Of a DNA stretch of 64,000 nucleotides, positions 8,525 to 16,320 are shown piece by piece. The position numbers and the translations under genes are program-made. This stretch comes from Metabacillus litoralis (lineage in GTDB: Bacteria > Bacillota > Bacilli > Bacillales > Bacillaceae), in the NCBI RefSeq assembly GCF_003667825.1, contig NZ_CP033043.1:3598001-3662000 (forward strand), written 5' to 3'. The notes under the pieces were generated by a model, which was given only the letters and a program-made list of their open reading frames with translations, was not told the DNA's origin and ran no database searches. Each line of letters starts with the position of its first letter. Position 1 is the stretch's first letter.

Positions 8525-9619
8525 TTAGTTCGATAGAATGATCTCTTCAACAGCCTTCTTTCGTTCTTCTAGCTGTGTTCTTATTTCATTAAGGCTTTGG
8601 TAAGATCCTGCATGAAGTGTATTACCATAGGCTTTAATTTCATTCGCTCGTTTTTCTAGTCTATCATACTTTTCCAGTAGATTACCAGCTTCATCTAAAT
8701 TTCCAGCTTCTACTGTTTGTTCAATTGTATCTAGTAAACCGTACATAGATACCTCGTAGATTACTGTTTCTTTAGCAATTTTAGCTGGTGTGATTGATTC
8801 ATTGTTAAATCGCTTACGAAGCTCTGAACCGTATAAACGACTGAATACTGTTTCGCTTTTCTTTATATTTGATGAATGCTGATGATATAAATTAACTGAT
8901 TCGTCTGTTAAGCTTTGATTTGTAATCATTGTGTCTGTTAACTGTTTTGTGCTTCCTGCTAGATTCGAAGAAAGGTTAACCGAATCTATTACATGAGCTG
9001 TTCTTAGTACATATTCTTTTGCTGCTCCACTATCAGCTTGCTTACGAATTTCGTTATATGTTGATAACACGTCTTGATTATGTGTTGTTGTGTCTGAAGT
9101 CAAAAAATGCTGTGAAGTTGTTTGCCAAAGCTGCTTTGCTTCTGCATCAACAGAGTTTAAATAAGTAGACAGCCCTTCCAGACGTTTGGCACCAAGATAT
9201 CTAGTATTCCAATATGATTCGTCTAGCTTACTTACTGAAATACCTTTAGATGATGAGGCATGAACAAACTCACTATTACCAATATATATACCAGCATGTG
9301 ATGCACCCGGCTTATATGTAGTAAAAAAGACAAGATCTCCAACTTCAGGTTTACTTACCTTTGTAAGATTGCTTGAGGCATACATATCTGCGGCGGTTCT
9401 AGGTACTGAATATCCATATTCTTTTAACACATAATTAATATATCCAGAGCAATCAAAACCACTTGGAGTTATTCCACCAAAAAGATAAGGAACTCCTAAA
9501 TATTTCTTACTCTCTTGGATAAATTGCTGTTCATTTATTGTAGAATCCGCGAAGGCCTTAGAATGCGCTATCAAAAATACAAACGAACATAACATTAAAA
9601 TGAATAAGTGCTTCTTCAT
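8525..9619 (-). CDS. Secreted NlpC/P60 endopeptidase with C-terminal module A
   Basis: 364 residues from the ATG at 9619; an upstream in-frame GTG at 9628 overlaps the AGAGGTG ribosome site and is unlikely. Signal peptide 1-24. NlpC/P60 domain at about 28-145 with catalytic Cys57 in FDCSG and His residues in SHAGIYIG and VHASS; such enzymes cut peptide stems of peptidoglycan. Residues about 155-360 form the long version of module A (KSETVFSRLYGS, TPAKIAKETVIYEVS, YDRLEKRANEIK), the arrangement closest to the SbsC N-terminus. First gene of a two-gene operon with the transglycosylase, which carries module B instead. Confidence 0.9.
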   Translation of the reverse strand: MKKHLFILMLCSFVFLIAHSKAFADSTINEQQFIQESKKYLGVPYLFGGITPSGFDCSGYINYVLKEYGYSVPRTAADMYASSNLTKVSKPEVGDLVFFTTYKPGASHAGIYIGNSEFVHASSSKGISVSKLDESYWNTRYLGAKRLEGLSTYLNSVDAEAKQLWQTTSQHFLTSDTTTHNQDVLSTYNEIRKQADSGAAKEYVLRTAHVIDSVNLSSNLAGSTKQLTDTMITNQSLTDESVNLYHQHSSNIKKSETVFSRLYGSELRKRFNNESITPAKIAKETVIYEVSMYGLLDTIEQTVEAGNLDEAGNLLEKYDRLEKRANEIKAYGNTLHAGSYQSLNEIRTQLEERKKAVEEIILSN

Positions 9620-9648
9620 AACAATCACCTCTCTAAATGTACCTCTTT

Positions 9649-9689
9649 ATTCTAACAAGCATATTGTCTCTGTTACGTTACAGTAACGT
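9649..9689 (-). promoter_or_regulatory. Candidate promoter with overlapping palindrome upstream of the NlpC/P60 gene
   Basis: TAGAAT preceded by TGT (minus strand, 9654-9649) is an extended -10. The -35 region coincides with a near-perfect palindrome: ACGTTAC (9675-9681), one centre base, GTAACGT (9683-9689). A repressor or activator could bind there; the regulator is unknown. Confidence 0.4.
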
Positions 9690-9785
9690 TAAATTTGTCG
9701 CTTTATATTACAGTTTCTTTACAAATTGAAATAAAGTTCGACAATTCCCCCTTTAATTGATCTCATTTTTCGATTAAAAACAGAG

Positions 9786-9822
9786 AAAAACCCACAAATT
9801 TACAATTAATTTGTGGGTTTTT
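9786..9822 (-). terminator. Terminator of the M14 carboxypeptidase gene
   Basis: AAAAACCCACAAATT (9786-9800) pairs with AATTTGTGGGTTTTT (9808-9822), 9 bases beyond the carboxypeptidase stop, with a U-tail on the minus strand. Confidence 0.88.
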
Positions 9823-9830
9823 GATGTCGT

Positions 9831-11963
9831 TTATTGAATAGAATATGTTTCTTGTAACAATTGTTTGATAGCTTCATTTAAAAGAGTAGAAACCTTCTCA
9901 TTAAAAAGTTGCTGCTTTTCATTTACTAGTGCTAGTTTCTGCTCATCACTTTGTCCTGCTTCAATCTCTGCCTGCAGAACAAGGATTTCTTCACCTAGTA
10001 GAACTGCTTCTTTAAATGTGCTTAACTCAGAAAGCTTACTAATGGCTTCATCATATAATACTTTGGATTCAGCATCTAAAGATGTTTCATCAATTAACGT
10101 TATTTGTTCTTCAGCATGATGAATTGAATCAAGTAAGCTTAAATCACTGCTGATCGTTGTTAAGCTTTCGTAATCAGTATATAACTGTTCAATTTCTTGG
10201 AAGAAAACAGCTTCATCAATTCCTACAATTTTTTTATATTGCTGAATTAATGATTCTCTTAAAGTAACAAGCTGTTCCTCAATTTCCGGATGATCAGGAT
10301 ATTTACCAGGATATAATTTATTACCCGCTTCCTTAATTTGAACAGAACGATCTTCTAAGCGTTCTAATACAGCGAATCTCTCTTCAATCTGTTCAAATTG
10401 CTCGTTATTTAGTTCTTTCTCAATAATGTTCAATAGGTTATATCGAGAAACTTCGTAAATAACTGATTCTCTAGCAATTTTACTTGGACTAATATACTTA
10501 TCTCGGGTTAATTGACGATATTGACTACCATAAACACTACTCATCACTTGTTCAGCTTTGTTAATGCTTGATGACATCGCATTATACTGAGCAACAAAGT
10601 TATCATCAATTTTATTTTGATTAATTAGTGTTGTAAAACGACCTTTTTGCTCTAAAAGCTGATCTCCTACATAAACCGCATCTATAAATCTAGCTGCATC
10701 TAGCTTACGACTCTTCGCTTCCACAATGTATTGTGATAGGAAGTCACGATCACTCTTTGTTAAACCAGTAAGCGATTGTTCAGCTGTTTTTATTAAACTA
10801 CCAGTCTTATTGTATAGAGAGATAAATGAAGTGCTAGCCTTAATATCTGCCGTAGTTTTAAGATTGCTTGTGTGATAAGGGCTTAGTGACTTACTAGCTA
10901 AAAATGCATCGTTTACTTTTTTCGTTGCTGCTGCCTTTACTGGGTTATATTTTGTTAAAAATAACTTATGACCTTCGTTTGCAGCGTAAAGACCAATTGT
11001 TTTGTTTTCGCTCCAAATACTTGAGAAATAAGAAAGTGGTACACTTGTTTCACCTACATAAGGTGAAATTTCAATCGTAAACGCAGGGCGTTTGTAATGA
11101 GAGATAAACCAATCTGTAAGTCCTCCACCAGATTGATATCCTTTAGGGTAAATAAGGGAATAGCCCGTTGTTTTTCCAATTGATTTTGCCAAAGCATGAT
11201 CTCGATCGTACCATGAACCAGTTTGATGAAAATCCCAATATAAGATTTCACCACTACTATGATAACTTACAACCATTTCTGGTTTTGTTTTATTCGTAAA
11301 GTCGACCATTGTAATGGTTTCTTTAGCGTAATTAGCTCTTGGGCCCGGGTAGTTTTTAAAATAGGGACGTCCGGGACTACAACAAATGTTATTCCAATCA
11401 GCATCATACTGTCTGTTCAAATCTATTCCTTTAGCATTCGCTTTCCATCTTCGGAAATCCATACTACCATCATTCATTTTAATAATTGCTGCATGATCTG
11501 AGCTAGGAAATTTCTTTAAACCAAATTGCTGCAAAGTAACACCATCTGGGTTAACCATTGGAACAAACCATATAGTCGAGTTGTTTAAAACGGATCTAAC
11601 ATTATATCCATGATAAGAAGAACCATTTTTATAGGCATTCGCATATTGATCAATCATGTTCATATTGACCATGGTTGTCATCCATTCCCGGGCATGGTGA
11701 GAACCGTTCACCTGAACAACCGAAGTTCCCTTTCCTAGTGAGACCGCATAGATGTTTCGACCATACTCACTTTTCCCAATCACTTTATATGAAATTAAAT
11801 CAGGATAAGCTTGTGCAAGTTCCTTAATGTCCTGCTCCATGATTTCGTACGTATAAACTTTATTATTGCTCACATAAGAAGCAGCAGACGTGCTTTCTGG
11901 AAGTGCGAACAATACTACTAACGTGAATAAAAAGAAAAAAGTACATAATTGCTTCGTCCTCAA
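9831..11963 (-). CDS. Secreted M14 zinc carboxypeptidase with module A and C-terminal coiled coil
   Basis: 710 residues from a TTG start 8 bases after AGGAGG. Signal peptide 1-28. M14 peptidase domain about 30-335: HxxE zinc motif (His90, Glu93 in HAREW), third zinc ligand His in VVSYHSSGE near 245, catalytic Glu in FTIEISPYVG near 307. Related enzymes trim gamma-D-Glu-linked peptidoglycan peptides or other peptides. Residues about 345-580 form the long module A (SSVYGSQYR, PSKIARESVIYEVS, GNKLYPGKYPDHP). The last 125 residues are strongly helical and charged and match no family I recognise. Its own terminator follows. Confidence 0.9.
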   Translation of the reverse strand: MRTKQLCTFFFLFTLVVLFALPESTSAASYVSNNKVYTYEIMEQDIKELAQAYPDLISYKVIGKSEYGRNIYAVSLGKGTSVVQVNGSHHAREWMTTMVNMNMIDQYANAYKNGSSYHGYNVRSVLNNSTIWFVPMVNPDGVTLQQFGLKKFPSSDHAAIIKMNDGSMDFRRWKANAKGIDLNRQYDADWNNICCSPGRPYFKNYPGPRANYAKETITMVDFTNKTKPEMVVSYHSSGEILYWDFHQTGSWYDRDHALAKSIGKTTGYSLIYPKGYQSGGGLTDWFISHYKRPAFTIEISPYVGETSVPLSYFSSIWSENKTIGLYAANEGHKLFLTKYNPVKAAATKKVNDAFLASKSLSPYHTSNLKTTADIKASTSFISLYNKTGSLIKTAEQSLTGLTKSDRDFLSQYIVEAKSRKLDAARFIDAVYVGDQLLEQKGRFTTLINQNKIDDNFVAQYNAMSSSINKAEQVMSSVYGSQYRQLTRDKYISPSKIARESVIYEVSRYNLLNIIEKELNNEQFEQIEERFAVLERLEDRSVQIKEAGNKLYPGKYPDHPEIEEQLVTLRESLIQQYKKIVGIDEAVFFQEIEQLYTDYESLTTISSDLSLLDSIHHAEEQITLIDETSLDAESKVLYDEAISKLSELSTFKEAVLLGEEILVLQAEIEAGQSDEQKLALVNEKQQLFNEKVSTLLNEAIKQLLQETYSIQ

Positions 11964-12229
11964 CCTTAGATCCTCCTCATGACCTCGTAATCTATAACCT
12001 TACTAATCATACCAAATTTCGACATTGTCGTGAGGATTTTTTCAAAAAATGTCATTTCCTTTTTCTGCTTTGATTTACTAGATTTTATTTGGTATATTTT
12101 TCTTTGATAGAGCGGATTTTTCTGCAGAATTCGACTTCCCCCAAAAATAAAGGTTATAATTTTTTCCATTTTTTCAAAAGCTAATTTAATCGAGATAACA
12201 GGAAGATATACTTCAAGGAGATTTTTTAC

Positions 12230-13258
12230 ATGACTAAATCGAGGATCTTTTATTTTGATAATTTACGAATTGTCGCAACCTTTGCAGTTGTACTTTTACA
12301 TGCCGCTGCCCCTATTTTATATAAGTTCCAAACTGTTACAAGCACTACCTGGTGGACAGGGAATATTTATGATTCTTTAACAAGATGGTGTGTACCAATC
12401 TTCTTTATGCTAAGTGGCGCTCTATTGCTCAATCCCGATAGAACGGATAAGCCAATGATCTTTATCCGTAAACGCATTAGTAAAGTAATTATCCCCTTAC
12501 TTGGTTGGAGCACGTTTTATTTAATTGTTCAGATTAATCGAGAGGTCATTATTAATGATCCTTTCATGATTACAAAGGCTTTTTTTGAGAATGATGTGTA
12601 TTATCATCTTTGGTTTTTATATGTGATTATTGCCATTTACCTCATTCTCCCTGTTTTAAAAGTTTATATTGCTGGTGCAAGTCAGAAAAATCTACAATAT
12701 TACTTACTGCTTTGCTTTATCGTGACAAGTGTATTTAGTTATATTAGTAAATTTCATGAAATTACCGTTGATATAAAGGTTGAAGCTGCAACTGGTTATA
12801 TTGGCTATTTTCTTTTAGGCTATTACCTGCATCGATATGGATTATCGAAAATCACAAAAATAGTGATGTATCTACTCGCAATCGTCGCTAGCATCGTGAT
12901 CATTCGCGGCACCTATGACTTAACAGTTCAAAACGAAGGCTTCTTTGATGGATTTTTCTATCATTATTTAAATATGCCTGTTGTATTTCTATCCATTGCA
13001 GTGTTTATATTCTTCCAGGACTTTAAGTTCGATTTAAGCCGGTTCTTTTTATTTTCAATCATTAATAAAACAAGCTTAGGAATTTATCTTTTGCACCCAT
13101 ATATTTTCCTACTTCTTTTGGAAAACTACGATATTCACGCTCATACCGTGCGTGCCTGGGCTGGCATTCCGATATTGGCGACATTCACACTACTTGTAAG
13201 TATGATTGTTGTGATGATTCTTCAGAAGATACCGGTTGTGAAAAGGTTTGTGCCGTAA
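12230..13258 (+). CDS. Acyltransferase family 3 membrane protein (OafA/WecH type)
   Basis: 342 residues with about ten hydrophobic segments. The N-terminus IFYFDNLRIVATFAVVLLHAA contains the conserved Arg and His of acyltransferase-3 proteins, which move acetyl or other acyl groups onto surface sugars. AAGGAG lies 9 bases before the ATG. It stands alone between two convergent or divergent genes and has its own terminator. Secondary wall polymers of Bacillus anthracis are O-acetylated and this affects S-layer protein binding, so modification of the anchor polymer is an attractive but unproved role. Confidence 0.88.
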   Translation: MTKSRIFYFDNLRIVATFAVVLLHAAAPILYKFQTVTSTTWWTGNIYDSLTRWCVPIFFMLSGALLLNPDRTDKPMIFIRKRISKVIIPLLGWSTFYLIVQINREVIINDPFMITKAFFENDVYYHLWFLYVIIAIYLILPVLKVYIAGASQKNLQYYLLLCFIVTSVFSYISKFHEITVDIKVEAATGYIGYFLLGYYLHRYGLSKITKIVMYLLAIVASIVIIRGTYDLTVQNEGFFDGFFYHYLNMPVVFLSIAVFIFFQDFKFDLSRFFLFSIINKTSLGIYLLHPYIFLLLLENYDIHAHTVRAWAGIPILATFTLLVSMIVVMILQKIPVVKRFVP

Positions 13259-13382
13259 AAGAGGACTGTCGAGGTGAAACTAACGGGTTCGATTCTGAAG
13301 TACAAAATACTAATTAACATTGCTTCTCGTACAATAAATTGCACTTGATTTAAAATTTAGCAAGTTAATCAACACAGTAAAA

Positions 13383-13415
13383 TGCTTGGAGACATATATA
13401 CTCCAAGCATTTTTT
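13383..13415 (+). terminator. Terminator of the acyltransferase gene, part of a composite element
   Basis: TGCTTGGAG (13383-13391) and CTCCAAGCA (13401-13409) around a 9-base loop, followed by six Ts. A-rich sequence on the left extends the stem and gives it some bidirectional character. The same kind of hairpin sits at 44574-44601 in a matching context. Confidence 0.85.
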
Positions 13416-13490
13416 ATATCAACATAAACATCCAATTAAGTCAATTTTCAAATCTTCAAGAATTGCCGAGAAATAAGATACTAAAATAAG

Positions 13491-13675
13491 CGGAAAAATT
13501 CCTCTTAAAAAGAAAATATCATGAAATCTAGCTCAAATAGACGGAAAGATTCCGCTTATTGGATTAAAAAAGGCGAAAATGGACCATTTTACTTTGCTTA
13601 ACCGGAAAAATTCCGCTTATATCCCCCAACCGAGCTCCATTCTTCAGTCTAACCGGAAAAACTCCGTTTATTTAA
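13491..13675. repeat. Cluster of four CGGAAA-TTCCG palindromic repeats (copy 1 of composite element)
   Basis: Four degenerate copies of AACCGGAAAAATTCCGCTTAT begin near 13491, 13542, 13603 and 13653 (steps about 51, 61, 50). Each is a CGGAAA/TTTCCG-type inverted repeat followed by CTTAT or GTTTAT. They fill most of the 579-base gap between the convergent acyltransferase and subtilase genes. A second cluster with nearly identical spacing is at 44651-44835. Confidence 0.8.
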
Positions 13676-13748
13676 ACTCTCAGTTACTTTTTATCACTGA
13701 TAGTTAAATATATTTTTTGAACACCAACCAATTGGGATGCGAATTTTC

Positions 13749-13775
13749 ATGGTGACAAAAGCTTATGTCACCATG
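13749..13775. repeat. Inverted repeat downstream of the subtilase gene
   Basis: CATGGTGACA (13749-13758) and TGTCACCATG (13766-13775) are perfect 10-bp arms around an 8-base loop. There is no U-tail on the minus strand, so termination for the subtilase gene is only possible, not clear. Confidence 0.5.
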
Positions 13776-13837
13776 TTAGTTTAAGACTTTTCAAGTCAAC
13801 TTTACCCCTATAAAAATAGAGTCGACATCTGTCAGCT

Positions 13838-16255
13838 CTAATTCTTTATAAAATAAAAATCCTCTTTCCGATCAACTACAAAATATCCGTTCCCAAGATC
13901 CACTTTTCCATTTCCGATGCTCTTCACATAATATAAATTACCCTTTTTCAGCGTACTGTGCCTCGCTCCATTTGGAGCATATAACACAATATCTTTTTTA
14001 GGTTTTACGTATCCCATTAGGTAGAAGCTCTTTTTGTCAGCCTTAATGGTATAACCGCCACCAACTTCATATTTTTGATCGTTATAGGAATACACTTTAA
14101 TCGCTTCGCCCTTTTGCAGCATGCGATAAACATTTCCGTTAGGATCATATAATGGTGTTGGCTCTTTAATTAACGCCCTACCAATGTAAGCAATGGTTTT
14201 TCCTTCTTGATGTCTAACGTAATACTCTCCGCCAACATTATAGTAATGACCTGAAACACCGAATACCTTGAGTTGTTCTCCTTTTGTTAAGCCACGATAA
14301 TAAGTGAAGGTATTGTCACTGTTTTTGCGGTATAACCCAAGTCCATCTCGACGGATAATCACACGTGCCGAAGGATGGTCGTGATCAACCGGTAGCGTAA
14401 GGTTCGGAATCAACATATCATTCAACTCATACGTAAACGTGCTAACATCACTTGTAGCTGTTCCACTAACAACAGCTGCTTTAATTGTTGTTGATTCATA
14501 GATTGGAATAGAATTCACATATGAAAGACCATTCACACTAGAAGGTGTTGATCCATCAAGAGTGTAAACAATTCGTTTATTTGATGTTGATGATAATTTA
14601 ACCTCAAACGGTTGAGTATATTTCCCTGATGGAACTGTAGCTGTTGGACTTACTAATGGAACATTTTGATTAGTAGATATCACACTTAGTTGATATGGTG
14701 TTGACGACCAACGGTTATGATAGTCCGAAATAATCACATAATAGGTGCCAGGTGAAGCGAGAAATGAGTATGATTCTGCTTTTCCTAGGCCGTATTCATC
14801 AATATAATCGACCATTTCAAGGGTAGAGCCTTCCAGCTTTTCAATATCGATGCTTAAATCAAGCTCATTCGACATTCCTGTAAGGTTGATATCAACATCT
14901 GTATTCGAATCCACATGAAACACATACACATCATAATCATATGGAAAATTCATCTTTTCCGAATGATATTCATAGTACCCAATATCAAAAGCACCTTCTG
15001 TTGTACCAGAAACTTCTTCTTCGACTGGAAGTGATGTAGTTAAGGTTTTATACATATTTGGTATTCCATATCCATAATCTTTCTTCCAGCTTCCGTTTGC
15101 CCCTAATTCGAGAAGCCATTCAACCTCTCTTGGAGTTAAATCTGGACGTTCACTTAACAATAGGGATGCCATTCCAGCAACAACTGGTGCTGAAAAAGAT
15201 GTCCCACTTACTACCGAATAACCACCTTCTGAATGAAGTGAATACATGTCCTCACCTGGTGCTGCAAGGTCAATCCACTCACCACGATTTGAAAAATAAG
15301 CAAGAGCTTTACTTTGATCTGTAGCAGCTACACTGATAACTGGTAGATATGTGGCTGGATACATCGGCTCTCTGCTTGTATCATTACCCGCTGCACCAAT
15401 CAGAGTAATCCCTTGCTCAAAAGCTTCCCATAGTGCTTCATTTTCAATATCAGAATAATAATAGCTTCCATAACTCATATTAATAATGTCTGCACCTTGT
15501 TCAATTGCATAATGGATTCCTTTAATTTGATTCTCAACTGTTGAGTGGCCCTCACGATCACTAACCTTCACCGGAATGATTTTAACATTTTGATTAATTC
15601 CCGCTATTCCCGTTCTATTGTTGGATATAGCTGCGATTGTTCCAGCTACACTCGTCCCATGACCATGATCATCAGCTGGATCAGAATCATTATTCACAAA
15701 GTCATAACCATTAAGCACTTTACCCTTCAGATCCTCATGGCCTTTGCTCACACCCGTATCTAGTACCGCAACTTTCACTTCATTTCTAAACGAAAATGAA
15801 TTCCAGGACTTAGGAAAATCAAGGGCTGGAATATACCATTGATTTGAATAGTAATAGTCATTCGGAGTAGCGCTCATTTCCACTTTATAGTTAGGCTCTG
15901 CATTCTCGACACCATTCAATTCTTTTACTTTTAATAAAGTATTCTCGTAATCTAGTTCATTAGGAATCTTAAATGTATAGAGAGTCGTATTTGAGCTTGA
16001 TAAATCAGTTGTTTCAACTAACTCTAGACCTAAGGAATGGAACTCAGATAAATCTACGTTTCCTTGAATAATCATTTCACGATTTTCAACAGCATCTTCG
16101 TTAATTGATTGTTCTTGCTGATTGCCTTTCAATGGCTTTGTTTTCGTCATAAATTCATCTGTAACCTCAGATGGCGTTTCTTCGGCAGAGGCATGAAAAT
16201 GAACTGGAGTAATAATCATAAGAATAATGGCAAAAAATCCGACTAGTTTCCTCAT
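13838..16255 (-). CDS. Secreted subtilisin-like serine protease (S8) with module B repeats
   Basis: 805 residues. Signal peptide 1-24, a propeptide-like region to about 135, then the S8 domain with Asp in VAVLDTGVS, His in DDHGHGTSVAGT and Ser in SGTSFSAPV. It is followed by a PPC-like beta domain (about 415-530), a chitobiase/FN3-like region (VYTLDGSTPSS) and three module B repeats (about 630-800; YNVGGEYYV, YEVGGGYTIK, VDLGNGYFV) after the linker NLTLPVDHDHPSARV. All three catalytic residues are present. Probably a wall-held protease that matures or turns over surface proteins. GGGAGG ribosome site 8 bases upstream. Confidence 0.92.
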   Translation of the reverse strand: MRKLVGFFAIILMIITPVHFHASAEETPSEVTDEFMTKTKPLKGNQQEQSINEDAVENREMIIQGNVDLSEFHSLGLELVETTDLSSSNTTLYTFKIPNELDYENTLLKVKELNGVENAEPNYKVEMSATPNDYYYSNQWYIPALDFPKSWNSFSFRNEVKVAVLDTGVSKGHEDLKGKVLNGYDFVNNDSDPADDHGHGTSVAGTIAAISNNRTGIAGINQNVKIIPVKVSDREGHSTVENQIKGIHYAIEQGADIINMSYGSYYYSDIENEALWEAFEQGITLIGAAGNDTSREPMYPATYLPVISVAATDQSKALAYFSNRGEWIDLAAPGEDMYSLHSEGGYSVVSGTSFSAPVVAGMASLLLSERPDLTPREVEWLLELGANGSWKKDYGYGIPNMYKTLTTSLPVEEEVSGTTEGAFDIGYYEYHSEKMNFPYDYDVYVFHVDSNTDVDINLTGMSNELDLSIDIEKLEGSTLEMVDYIDEYGLGKAESYSFLASPGTYYVIISDYHNRWSSTPYQLSVISTNQNVPLVSPTATVPSGKYTQPFEVKLSSTSNKRIVYTLDGSTPSSVNGLSYVNSIPIYESTTIKAAVVSGTATSDVSTFTYELNDMLIPNLTLPVDHDHPSARVIIRRDGLGLYRKNSDNTFTYYRGLTKGEQLKVFGVSGHYYNVGGEYYVRHQEGKTIAYIGRALIKEPTPLYDPNGNVYRMLQKGEAIKVYSYNDQKYEVGGGYTIKADKKSFYLMGYVKPKKDIVLYAPNGARHSTLKKGNLYYVKSIGNGKVDLGNGYFVVDRKEDFYFIKN

Positions 16256-16284
16256 AGCTGCCTCCCTTTATTAAAAGATAATAG

Positions 16285-16313
16285 AAAGACTGACCCAAAC
16301 CAGGTCAGTCTTT
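16285..16313 (-). terminator. Terminator of the module B propeller gene
   Basis: AAAGACTGACC (16285-16295) pairs with GGTCAGTCTTT (16303-16313), 8 bases past the stop, ending in a short U-rich tail on the minus strand. Confidence 0.75.
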
Positions 16314-16320
16314 ATATGAC

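Noticed and set aside
11966..12169. 67-residue minus-strand frame upstream of the M14 gene
   Set aside because: No ribosome site, covers the M14 promoter and leader, AT-rich composition bias; no recognisable domain.
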